From Sulfurovum sp. (GTDB taxonomy: Bacteria; Campylobacterota; Campylobacteria; Campylobacterales; Sulfurovaceae), in NCBI GenBank assembly GCA_022729615.1, contig DZAQ01000075.1, positions 1-6,779 on the forward strand: a stretch of 6,779 bases of DNA. Reading direction: 5' to 3'. The position numbers were made by a program, and so were the translations under genes. A model generated the notes under the pieces. It made no database searches. It was not told the origin of the DNA and saw only the letters and a program-made list of their open reading frames with translations. Shown here one piece after another: positions 1-6,712 of this stretch (positions within the stretch are counted from its first letter, which is position 1; the number at the start of each line of letters is the position of its first letter).

Positions 1-62
1 ATATATAGAATATAGCAGATTTTAGATAAAGTTCACCCACTAAGACAATAAAGGATTTTGGA

Positions 63-806
63 ATGAAATATCTTATTTTGCTCATTATCGTTGCAATCGC
101 CGTATCGGCGCTTGCCTGGAGATTTACAAACTCAAACAAAATAGCCAAGATTCCCGAGGCATCGGGGATCGACTACTGCCCTGACAGCGGAAGACTCGTC
201 ATCGTCAATGATGAGGGGTGGTACTATGAGATAGACACCAAAGGGAAAATTCTCCATCAAAGCAAAGTCGGAGAGTATGACCTAGAGGGTGTTGTCTGCA
301 CGGGAAAAGAGTTGATTTTTGTCGTAGAGAATGAGGGGCTTTTGCGATATGACAGGCAAAGCGGCGCCACAGAAAAAATCACGATCGATACAAACTATCA
401 AGGGCAAACAGTAGCGCTCATCGACAAAAAAAGCGGCATCGAAGGGATAGCCGCGAAAGGCGATCTCCTCTATCTCGCCAAACAGACCAAAAAGAGTGAA
501 AACTCTTTCATCGCAGTTGCAAAATTGGAAGGCAACAGGGCTGCCATAATCGACCTCATAGATCTTGAACTCAGCGATCTTGCCGGTCTGACGATAGAAG
601 ATGACTTGCTTTATATTGTAAGCGATGACAATGATCGTCTATTGGTCTATGATCTTGCCAAAAAATCACTCCTTCAAGAGCTCAAGCTCCCAAAATCCGC
701 GCAAGAGGGGATCGCATTTGACAGCGAGGGATTCGTCTATATCGCTGACGATGACGGATATATCCTGCGGTATTCCAAAAAAGAACTCGGACTCAATACG
801 CCTTGA
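63..806 (+). CDS. SdiA-regulated (YjiK-like) beta-propeller protein, exported or membrane-anchored
   Basis: A 247-residue protein. Residues 1-18 form a short lysine-led hydrophobic segment ending in Ala-Leu-Ala, which reads as a signal peptide or an N-terminal anchor, so the rest should lie in the periplasm. The body has regularly spaced beta-propeller strand motifs: EASGI (32-36), DLEGV (73-77), GIEGIA (125-130), DLAGLTI (172-178) and AQEGIAFD (213-220), followed by VYIADDDGYILRY. Recurring 'EG-I/V' turns and acidic loops are typical of the SdiA-regulated domain family, which is related to phytase-like and NHL-type propellers. No catalytic residues or substrate can be named; the acidic loops may bind calcium, which is inference. 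The ATG start is preceded by AAGGA at 51-55 with a 7-base spacer. Its last 14 bases overlap the 3' end of the opposing mqnE. The AT-rich leader (1-62) shows no convincing promoter. The family is fairly clear; the role is unknown, and control by an SdiA regulator should not be assumed here. Confidence 0.72.
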   Translation: MKYLILLIIVAIAVSALAWRFTNSNKIAKIPEASGIDYCPDSGRLVIVNDEGWYYEIDTKGKILHQSKVGEYDLEGVVCTGKELIFVVENEGLLRYDRQSGATEKITIDTNYQGQTVALIDKKSGIEGIAAKGDLLYLAKQTKKSENSFIAVAKLEGNRAAIIDLIDLELSDLAGLTIEDDLLYIVSDDNDRLLVYDLAKKSLLQELKLPKSAQEGIAFDSEGFVYIADDDGYILRYSKKELGLNTP

Positions 807-1863
807 GTTCATTATAAAGACTATCGCGCTCCACAGGGTCAAAACCGCTATTTCTGATCAAACCGACAAACTCATCGAGATTCATCCCGTTGCTGCTCTT
901 TGCTCCTGCGGCAGACTGGATCGACTCCTTTTCGATAGTTCCATCCAAATCATCTGCCCCAAACTCTTGCGCTATCAATGCCAGCCCGATGGAAGCGGTC
1001 ACCCAGTAGGCTTTGATATGGGGGATATTATCAAGCAAGATACGGCTGATCGCGTAAGTTTTGAGGATCTCTTGTCCGGTCGGAAAGGATTTGACTTTGA
1101 GGAAATTGTTCTCTTTTTGATAGACAAGCGGGATAAAAGCGTTGAATCCGCCTGTTTCATCTTGGAGCGTGCGAAGCCTGAGCATATGGTCTATCCGATG
1201 TTTGCGCTCCTCCACATGCCCAAAAAGCATCGTAGCGTTGCTCATGCGCCCTCTTTGATGCCATTTGCGATGGATATCAAGCCACTGCTCGGATGTCACT
1301 TTCCCTTTGCAGATAAAATCACGCACCCCCTCATCAAATATCTCCGCCCCGCCTCCGGGCATCGAATCAACACCGCTTTCGATCATCCGATCGAGCACCT
1401 CATCATAGCTAAGCCCATACTCTCTGGAGAGGAAATCGACCTCCGCCGCCGTCAATGCCTTGACATGCAGCTGCGGCAATACCTCTTTGATCTTTTGAAA
1501 TGCTCCCAAGTACCACTCTAGCCCTGCTTGGGGATTGTGCGCCGAGACGATATGCACCTCTTTAGCGCCGTTCGCATAAGAGTTTTTCGCGATCTGCACT
1601 ATCTCTTCATGGGTGAGCGTATATTGGTTTGGATTTTTGCGGCTTGCGGAGTAGGCGCAGAATTTACAGGTATCGGCGCAGATATTGGTCGGATTGATAT
1701 GGCGATTGATATTAAAAAAGCTTTTTTTGCCGTATCTTTGGCGCCTGATGCTGTCCGCTAACTCTCCAAGCGTATAGAGATCAAGGTCATAGAGGCTCTC
1801 TCCCTCCTCCTGCCCAAGCCGCTCTGCATTTCTAATCTTCTCGATCACTCTTTGTTGCAGCAA
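793..1863 (-). CDS. mqnE: Aminofutalosine synthase MqnE (radical SAM, futalosine menaquinone pathway)
   Basis: A 356-residue cytoplasmic radical SAM enzyme. The [4Fe-4S]-binding motif CADTCKFC puts its three cysteines at 62, 66 and 69, just after NRHINPTNI. Further family motifs are SAHNP (107-111), SMPGGGAEIF (167-176), GHVEER (215-220) and the QDETGGFNAFIPL block (234-246). That last block, with the HVE-type signature, favours MqnE over its paralogue MqnC. In the known pathway MqnE adds a 5'-deoxyadenosyl radical to 3-[(1-carboxyvinyl)oxy]benzoate, the MqnA product, giving 6-amino-6-deoxyfutalosine and CO2; Campylobacter and Helicobacter use this route. The start is TTG, supported by AGGGGA (complement of 1869-1874) 5 bases upstream and by full N-terminal family coverage. 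It is transcribed divergently from glnD across 55 bases and converges on the propeller gene, whose end it overlaps by 14 bases, so no terminator separates them. No other menaquinone gene is in the window. Confidence 0.93.
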   Translation of the reverse strand: MLQQRVIEKIRNAERLGQEEGESLYDLDLYTLGELADSIRRQRYGKKSFFNINRHINPTNICADTCKFCAYSASRKNPNQYTLTHEEIVQIAKNSYANGAKEVHIVSAHNPQAGLEWYLGAFQKIKEVLPQLHVKALTAAEVDFLSREYGLSYDEVLDRMIESGVDSMPGGGAEIFDEGVRDFICKGKVTSEQWLDIHRKWHQRGRMSNATMLFGHVEERKHRIDHMLRLRTLQDETGGFNAFIPLVYQKENNFLKVKSFPTGQEILKTYAISRILLDNIPHIKAYWVTASIGLALIAQEFGADDLDGTIEKESIQSAAGAKSSNGMNLDEFVGLIRNSGFDPVERDSLYNELKAY

Positions 1864-1918
1864 TTCAATCCCCTAGATTTTTTCGCTATTATAGCATCAA
1901 AAGATAAGGGGTTTCACA
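1864..1918. promoter_or_regulatory. Divergent mqnE/glnD promoter region with a shared palindromic -10
   Basis: This 55-base gap must hold the promoters of both divergent genes unless glnD is read from elsewhere. At its centre GCTAT-T-ATAGC (1886-1896) is a perfect odd-length palindrome. Read on the minus strand it gives TATAAT (complement of 1888-1893), a consensus -10 preceded by TGC, so an extended -10; GTGAAA (complement of 1912-1917) 18 bases further upstream matches the -35 consensus at 4 of 6. Read on the plus strand it gives TATTAT (1887-1892), 5 of 6 to the -10 consensus, with a weak -35 (TTCAAT, 1864-1869, 17-base spacer). Predicted starts lie near 1881 (-) and 1899 (+), giving leaders of about 20 bases. 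Ribosome sites flank it: AGGGGA for mqnE and AAGGGG (1906-1911) for glnD. The minus-strand call is the stronger; the plus-strand one is inference. Confidence 0.55.
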
Positions 1919-4402
1919 GTGGGGATAAAAGAGGAGATCGAGAATCTGCTTTATGAGAACGCAGAGGATTTTCAAATGGCAAAACTTCTCAAATCCGATA
2001 TCGCAGCCTACTTTCAAACACTCGGTGAAACCTTCACCACTTCAGGCGGGAGAGATTTTCTTCTCAAACACACAAGAAAAATAGACGAAATTGTGAAACT
2101 TGTTTACAAAATAGCGCTCTACGGAATGTTCAAAAGCTACCAGCCGATGAAAAATTCCCTCCCCCTGAGTATCGCCGCACTCGGAAGCTATGGGCGTGAA
2201 CAGCTCTGCGTGCGCTCCGATATCGATCTGCTTTTTGTCTATAGGGATTTTCCGGGCTATAACACAAAGTCTATTATCGAAAAGATCCTCTATCTTCTTT
2301 GGGATTGCGGACTCAAGCTCGGTCATCGCGTCCATAAAGTCGATGAACTTTTGGAGGCATCACGGAGTGATATTACCATCAAAACAGCGCTCATCGAGTC
2401 CCGATTTGTCGATGGATCACGCCACCTTTGGGCAGAAGCAGGAAATGAACTTGACTCCATCCGTCACGATGACCAGCAAAGCTTCATCCGAAAGCGGCTA
2501 TCAGAACGCGGCGCCTTGCACAAAAAATTTCCGCTCAATATGGAACCCAACCTCAAAGAGGGCATCGGAGGGATGAGGGACGCCAATCTTGTCTATTGGA
2601 TAGGGAGAGTTTTATACAATATAGACCATATCCCGCAGCTTCCGGATTCCATCATTCTAGAAGAGGAGTACCACCACTTCTATCACGCGCTTGAGTTCAT
2701 ATTTCGCGTGCGTTCGGCGCTTCACCTTGTCAACGGCAAAAAGGAGGACACTCTCAGGCTTGAACAGATCCCTGATGTCGCAAGGTATTTGGGGTATGAG
2801 GAGTCACAAAGGGCGCATACCCAATGCAGCCAAAAGACGCTTGACAGCCTCAAGACGGTCCATCTCTACACGACGATTTGGCTGGAGCTTCTATGCCAAA
2901 AGTACAGCATCAAAGAGGATGGTATTCTTGAACCATTCGACCTTCCGCCAAATGCGCAGCTCAAGCGCCATCTCCATCTGCTTGCCGCCCATGCAGACAA
3001 AGAGTATGCGCCGTCACCCCTGCTGCTCCAACAGCTCATCCATGCCCCCAAACCTGACAAAATCACCGCAGACTACTTGCCGCTCATCCGAGAGATTTTT
3101 CAAAAACAGTATGCGCACTCTCTGCTCGAAACCCTCAGTCAGGCGAAACTTCTTGAATACGCCATTCCGCCGCTTAAAGTGGTGATAAATCTCCCGCAAT
3201 TTGACGGCTACCACCTCTTCCCCGTGGATACCCATTCGCTCTCATGCCTCTACCATCTTGAGCATATCAAAGAGCCGTTCATACTCGCGCTTTACAGATC
3301 ACTCCAAGCTGATGAGCGGGAGATGCTCAAGCTTGTCACCCTTTTGCATGACGCAGGCAAGGGGAGAAAAAAAGATCACTCATTGGTCGGAGCTTCACTC
3401 TACAAGATATTTGCCAAAGCGCTTGGTCTGACAGACGATATGACAGAAGCAGGCATCATCCTCATTCACAACCATACTCTTTTGAGCAATACCGCCCAAA
3501 GAGAGGATATCTACGACGAAAAAATCATTATGTCCTTTGCGTCGCGGTTCAAAACCAAAAAAATGCTTGATCTCATCTATATACTCACCTACGCCGACCT
3601 CAATGGTGTAGCGGCTGACATTTACAACAGCTTCACAGCGCACCTCATCCATACGCTCTATACCCTTTCACTTGAGTCGCTTCGCCACTCCGAGATGCTC
3701 AACGAAACTGCTCAACGCGCCAAAAAAGAGAAAAGCCTGATGCTGTATGAACCATTCAAACAACTCCCAAAACAGGAACAAAAAAAGATATTGGCGATCC
3801 CTTCCAACCTCTTTTTCCTCCGATATTCATCCGAAAAAATCATCCAAATCGCCACAGACGCGTGGAGTGTCAAAGATTTTCATTATCTCATCACCAATCA
3901 AGACTTTCTCACGATAGAGATCATAAGAAAAAATGATTTCAATATCGGGTACCTTCTAGGGAAACTCTCCATCTACAATCTCGCCAGCATGAATCTCTGC
4001 AAGCTCTCCGATGAGTATAAATATTTTCAATTTGAATTTAGTGAAAAGCCGCAAAACGATGAACTTCCATTCATCGCCAGATACATCGAAGAGGGATTTG
4101 ATCTTGGCAAAAGTGTCACCCTGCGCAAACCGATTATACACAAAGAGGATATCTCGGTTAATTGTGACCATTCGAGAAACTATGTGACGCTCCGACTCAA
4201 TACGACCGACCAAAAAGGGCTTATCGCCTATATCGTAACCCTTTTTGACTCATACGCTATCGATATCATCACGGCCAAGATCCATACACACAAAATGCGG
4301 ACAAGGGATATGTTCTTGATGGAGCGGGGTGGGAACTTTTGCCAATATAGTGATACAATAATAAAAAAATTAACACAGGATGATGACTTATGTGCGGAAT
4401 AG
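1919..4402 (+). CDS. glnD: Bifunctional PII uridylyltransferase / uridylyl-removing enzyme GlnD
   Basis: An 827-residue cytoplasmic nitrogen-status sensor, slightly shorter than the roughly 890 residues of E. coli GlnD. In the family the N-terminal domain adds UMP to the PII protein when glutamine is low, and the HD domain removes it when glutamine is high. Visible here: the nucleotidyltransferase motif GSYGR (89-93) followed by SDIDLL (100-105) with metal-binding Asp101 and Asp103; the family signature PNLKEGIGGMRD (210-221); an HD phosphohydrolase domain with His439, His477-Asp478 and His487, then NHTLLSNTAQRED (518-530); and a C-terminal ACT domain at about 755-805 with DQKGL in place of the usual DRPGL. 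Residues about 663-710 look like a first, degenerate ACT domain. Start is GTG with AAGGGG (1906-1911) 7 bases upstream. The 3' end overlaps glmS by 13 bases. No PII (glnB) or glutamine synthetase gene lies in the window. Both active sites appear intact. Confidence 0.93.
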   Translation: MGIKEEIENLLYENAEDFQMAKLLKSDIAAYFQTLGETFTTSGGRDFLLKHTRKIDEIVKLVYKIALYGMFKSYQPMKNSLPLSIAALGSYGREQLCVRSDIDLLFVYRDFPGYNTKSIIEKILYLLWDCGLKLGHRVHKVDELLEASRSDITIKTALIESRFVDGSRHLWAEAGNELDSIRHDDQQSFIRKRLSERGALHKKFPLNMEPNLKEGIGGMRDANLVYWIGRVLYNIDHIPQLPDSIILEEEYHHFYHALEFIFRVRSALHLVNGKKEDTLRLEQIPDVARYLGYEESQRAHTQCSQKTLDSLKTVHLYTTIWLELLCQKYSIKEDGILEPFDLPPNAQLKRHLHLLAAHADKEYAPSPLLLQQLIHAPKPDKITADYLPLIREIFQKQYAHSLLETLSQAKLLEYAIPPLKVVINLPQFDGYHLFPVDTHSLSCLYHLEHIKEPFILALYRSLQADEREMLKLVTLLHDAGKGRKKDHSLVGASLYKIFAKALGLTDDMTEAGIILIHNHTLLSNTAQREDIYDEKIIMSFASRFKTKKMLDLIYILTYADLNGVAADIYNSFTAHLIHTLYTLSLESLRHSEMLNETAQRAKKEKSLMLYEPFKQLPKQEQKKILAIPSNLFFLRYSSEKIIQIATDAWSVKDFHYLITNQDFLTIEIIRKNDFNIGYLLGKLSIYNLASMNLCKLSDEYKYFQFEFSEKPQNDELPFIARYIEEGFDLGKSVTLRKPIIHKEDISVNCDHSRNYVTLRLNTTDQKGLIAYIVTLFDSYAIDIITAKIHTHKMRTRDMFLMERGGNFCQYSDTIIKKLTQDDDLCAE
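4351..4359 (+). promoter_or_regulatory. Possible internal extended -10 promoter for glmS inside the end of glnD
   Basis: TGATACAAT fits the extended -10 pattern TGn followed by TACAAT, a 5 of 6 match to TATAAT, in a locally AT-rich stretch (4345-4375) of otherwise more GC-rich coding DNA. A start near 4366 would leave about 24 bases before the glmS ATG. No good -35 is seen at the expected distance, which extended -10 promoters can tolerate. It would let glmS, an essential type of gene, be expressed apart from glnD. This is inferred from sequence alone; the AT-richness may simply reflect the Ile-Ile-Lys-Lys codons there. Confidence 0.3.
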
Positions 4403-6198
4403 TCGGTTACATTGGCGCGAAAGAGAAAAAAGAGATACTCCTAGACGGCTTGCAAGAGCTTGAGTATCGAGGGTATGATTCGGCGGGGATCGCAGTTATC
4501 GAGGCAGAGCACCTCAACCACTTCAAGGCTGTCGGGAAACTGAGCAATCTCAGAGAAAAGACCAAGGAGTTCCATACTGACGGGTTTGGCGTATCGATCG
4601 GACATACCCGCTGGGCGACACACGGCAAACCTACCGAACTCAACGCTCACCCGCATCTGGGACAATACAGCTATGTCGTCCATAACGGTATCATCGAAAA
4701 CTATTCCGAACTCAAAAAAGAGCTTCAAGCAAATGGGGTCGCATTTCTAAGTCAGACGGATACCGAGACGATCGTCCATCTCTTTGAACGATACAATGCT
4801 GTCGCCGCATCGCCGTTTGATGCCTTCAAGCAGACCATAGAGCGGCTTCATGGCGCCTATGCCACACTTTTGATCACCGAAGCGGCTCCCGAGACGATCT
4901 TTTTTGCCAAAAACGGCTCGCCAATGCTCATCGGACTGGATGGATCCGATATCTATTTTGCATCCTCCGACACCCCTATCATCGGCAAAGCCAAAGAGGT
5001 ATATTACCTCGAGGATGGCGAATTTGGCTATGCCAAAGAGGGGAAGATCCACCTCTTTGACCGCAATGGCGTACGCCAGATAGTCACAAGAGCTCTCGCA
5101 TCGGACAAAGCAATGGCACAGAAAGAGGGATACCGGTTTTTCATGGAAAAAGAGATCTACGAGCAAAGCAGTGTCATGAGCGATACGATGATAGGGCGCG
5201 TCAAAGAGGATGGTGTAGTGTTCGAGGAGCTGGATGAAGGATTTTTTGACGGGATCGAGCAGATCAAGATCTGCGCCTGCGGTACCAGTTACCACTCCGG
5301 ACTCACTGCCAGCTATCTGCTAGAACGCCTTGCCAAGATCCCCTGCAGTGTCGAAATCGCCAGTGAATTCCGCTACAAAGAGCCGCTTTTGCTCCCCAAC
5401 ACCCTCTTTGTCACGATCTCTCAGAGCGGCGAAACTGCCGACACCCTCGAAGCGCTCAAGATGGCGAAAAAGGCAGGACTCAAGAGCCTCTCTATCTGCA
5501 ATGTCGATAACTCCTCCATCGTCAGAGAGAGTGACGGCGTCATCTTGACGCGTGCCGGGATCGAAAAGGGGGTTGCCAGCACCAAGGCGTTTGCCACTCA
5601 AGCGATGGTGCTGTGGATGCTCAGTCTCCATCTTGCCAAACTTCGATCCGCCCTCTCACCGCAGAGAGTCGCCGAAGAGATTTCAGCTATGCTTCACACT
5701 CCAAAAGCTCTGATTGTCTCCGATGAGCTCCACGGCAGACTCCACCGCCTCTCCAAGCGCTATCTGCACGGACATGGATTTTTCTTCATCGGTCGGGATA
5801 TCTTTTTTCCGCTCGCCCTTGAGGGTGCGCTCAAGCTCAAAGAGATCAGCTACCTGCATGCGGAAGGTTACCCGGCAGGGGAGATGAAGCACGGTCCTAT
5901 CGCCCTTGCCGATAGCGAGCTTTTCACGATCGCTCTCATGCCAAAAACACTCCATTATGAAAAGATCAAAAGCAATGTAGAAGAGCTCAGCGCCAGAGAC
6001 TCGACCATCTTGGCCATCTCTCCCGAACCGTTCGATCTGGCTGACGACTTCATCCAAACCCTCTCCGCTGCCCATCCGATGCTGGAGTTTTTCGAGATGA
6101 TGGTAGTCACTCAGCTGCTCGCGCTTGAAATCTCGGTTCGGCTCGGCAATGATGTCGATATGCCGCGCAACCTCGCCAAGAGTGTCACAGTGGAGTAA
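4390..6198 (+). CDS. glmS: Glutamine--fructose-6-phosphate aminotransferase (glucosamine-6-phosphate synthase) GlmS
   Basis: A 602-residue cytoplasmic enzyme, close to the 609 residues of E. coli GlmS. It makes glucosamine-6-phosphate and glutamate from fructose-6-phosphate and glutamine, the first step towards UDP-N-acetylglucosamine for peptidoglycan and lipopolysaccharide. The N-terminal glutaminase domain begins MCGIVGYIG, with Cys2 as nucleophile once Met1 is removed, and carries YRGYDSAG (26-33), HTRWATHG (72-79) and HNGIIENY (98-105). Two sugar-isomerase (SIS) domains follow: CGTSYHSG (297-304), SQSGET (344-349) and ASTKAF (396-401) in the first; the AEGYPAGEMKHGP block (491-503) with His501 in the second. 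The terminus PRNLAKSVTVE holds Lys597, equivalent to the sugar-binding C-terminal lysine. The ATG is fixed by the Cys2 requirement and by AGGA (4377-4380) 9 bases upstream. It overlaps glnD by 13 bases, suggesting translational coupling. No glmS ribozyme is possible, since the region upstream is glnD coding sequence. Confidence 0.97.
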   Translation: MCGIVGYIGAKEKKEILLDGLQELEYRGYDSAGIAVIEAEHLNHFKAVGKLSNLREKTKEFHTDGFGVSIGHTRWATHGKPTELNAHPHLGQYSYVVHNGIIENYSELKKELQANGVAFLSQTDTETIVHLFERYNAVAASPFDAFKQTIERLHGAYATLLITEAAPETIFFAKNGSPMLIGLDGSDIYFASSDTPIIGKAKEVYYLEDGEFGYAKEGKIHLFDRNGVRQIVTRALASDKAMAQKEGYRFFMEKEIYEQSSVMSDTMIGRVKEDGVVFEELDEGFFDGIEQIKICACGTSYHSGLTASYLLERLAKIPCSVEIASEFRYKEPLLLPNTLFVTISQSGETADTLEALKMAKKAGLKSLSICNVDNSSIVRESDGVILTRAGIEKGVASTKAFATQAMVLWMLSLHLAKLRSALSPQRVAEEISAMLHTPKALIVSDELHGRLHRLSKRYLHGHGFFFIGRDIFFPLALEGALKLKEISYLHAEGYPAGEMKHGPIALADSELFTIALMPKTLHYEKIKSNVEELSARDSTILAISPEPFDLADDFIQTLSAAHPMLEFFEMMVVTQLLALEISVRLGNDVDMPRNLAKSVTVE

Positions 6199-6241
6199 CC
6201 GCTCCACCCGACATATCACACACTGTTGCCATTCGTATGGA

Positions 6242-6583
6242 CTACTCCATCTCCAACGACATCAAAAACATCTCTTCACCGTCTATGACTTTGACATCCA
6301 AACTTTCACACGAGGGACATTTGTAATGAAACTTCTCCAGCTCCGTTACCGCCCCGCACACGCGGCACTCGATCACAACAGGCTGAACGCTCATCACAAA
6401 CTCTGCCCCGTCACACACCGTCTTCTCTTTGAAGGTATGAAACGCGATTTCAAGCAGATGGGGTTCAACACCGCTCATTTTGCCTATTTTGACGACAATT
6501 TTACTCACCAATTCGGCTTCATTTTCACGGGCTATATCCTCGCATTGGGTTAGCAGTGCTTGTACTATCGAATACTCATGCAC
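6242..6583 (-). CDS. hypA: Hydrogenase maturation nickel metallochaperone HypA
   Basis: A 113-residue cytoplasmic protein of normal HypA/HybF length. HypA works with the GTPase HypB to insert nickel into [NiFe]-hydrogenase large subunits; in some Helicobacter it also serves urease. The N terminus is Met-His-Glu, the conserved nickel-binding motif with His2 and Glu3. The structural zinc site is two CxxC pairs: Cys73/Cys76 and Cys89/Cys92. The start is GTG at 6583-6581: only this start gives the required His2, and AAGGA (complement of 6591-6595) lies 7 bases upstream. A nearby ATG (6579-6577) is in another frame. HypA lies downstream of hypE on the same strand, across a 129-base gap that contains a repeat. 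It converges with glmS, leaving only 43 bases (6199-6241) and no clear terminator between them. Confidence 0.95.
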   Translation of the reverse strand: MHEYSIVQALLTQCEDIARENEAELVSKIVVKIGKMSGVEPHLLEIAFHTFKEKTVCDGAEFVMSVQPVVIECRVCGAVTELEKFHYKCPSCESLDVKVIDGEEMFLMSLEME

Positions 6584-6600
6584 AATAAGTTCCTTTTCTC

Positions 6601-6629
6601 GTCACTCCTATCTCCGTTCTTGTCATTCC
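6601..6629. repeat. Imperfect direct repeat (21-base period) at the edge of the hairpin element
   Basis: GTCACTCC (6601-6608) and GTCATTCC (6622-6629) differ at one base and start 21 bases apart. The left copy lies just outside the hairpin element, on the hypA side, and ends 6 bases before the hypA ribosome site (6591-6595). It may be a partial extra copy of the element's end, which would move the true element boundary out to about 6599. Short and imperfect, so chance is not excluded. Confidence 0.35.
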
Positions 6630-6692
6630 CGCGAAGGCGGGAATCCAGCTTTTTTCTTGGGGATAGATCCCCGGGTCAAGCCCGAGGATGAC
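6622..6692. repeat. 71-base two-hairpin repeat with GTCAT/ATGAC ends (dRS3-like, possible MITE)
   Basis: The element is bounded by inverted ends GTCATTCCC (6622-6630) and GAGGATGAC (6684-6692), matching at 7 of 9. It contains two hairpins. The first is a perfect 8-base stem with a 4-base loop, ATTCCCGC (6625-6632) and GCGGGAAT (6637-6644), which fits ATTCCC-N8-GGGAAT, the pattern of the Neisseria dRS3 repeat. The second pairs 6667-6675 with 6681-6689 around TCAAG; its single A/C mismatch on the plus strand becomes a G-U pair in the minus-strand (hyp) transcript. Translated, it gives the familiar spurious peptides 'WIPAFAGMT' and 'DPRVKPEDD' seen across proteobacterial genomes. It sits between hypE and hypA and touches neither. 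No transposase is nearby. A T6 run (6650-6655) after hairpin 1 might give weak termination on the plus strand only. Confidence 0.75.
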
Positions 6693-6712
6693 GAAAATAA
6701 TATGATCCTCTT

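Noticed and set aside
1..62. Promoter or regulatory RNA in the AT-rich leader of the first gene
   Set aside because: Only the ribosome site AAGGA (51-55) is convincing; no -10/-35 pair or stable fold was seen, and the upstream sequence is cut off.
625..1521. 298-codon plus-strand open frame opposite mqnE
   Set aside because: It begins inside the propeller gene in another frame and continues antisense to mqnE; its peptide has no recognisable domain, and mqnE on the other strand is unmistakable.
4747..5295. 182-codon minus-strand open frame inside glmS, and similar antisense frames at 5683-6219 and 5320-5631
   Set aside because: They lie wholly or largely within glmS, show no domain features and are shadows of its codon pattern.
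6190..6207. Hairpin GTGGAG-taaccg-CTCCAC across the glmS stop codon, as a terminator between glmS and hypA
   Set aside because: The stem is only 6 bases and no T-run follows on either strand, so it does not look like an intrinsic terminator.
6697..6702. TATTAT on the minus strand just after hypE as a -10 for hypA
   Set aside because: It is a single AT-rich hexamer, no supporting -35 was worked out, and an operon arrangement with hypE makes a separate promoter unnecessary.
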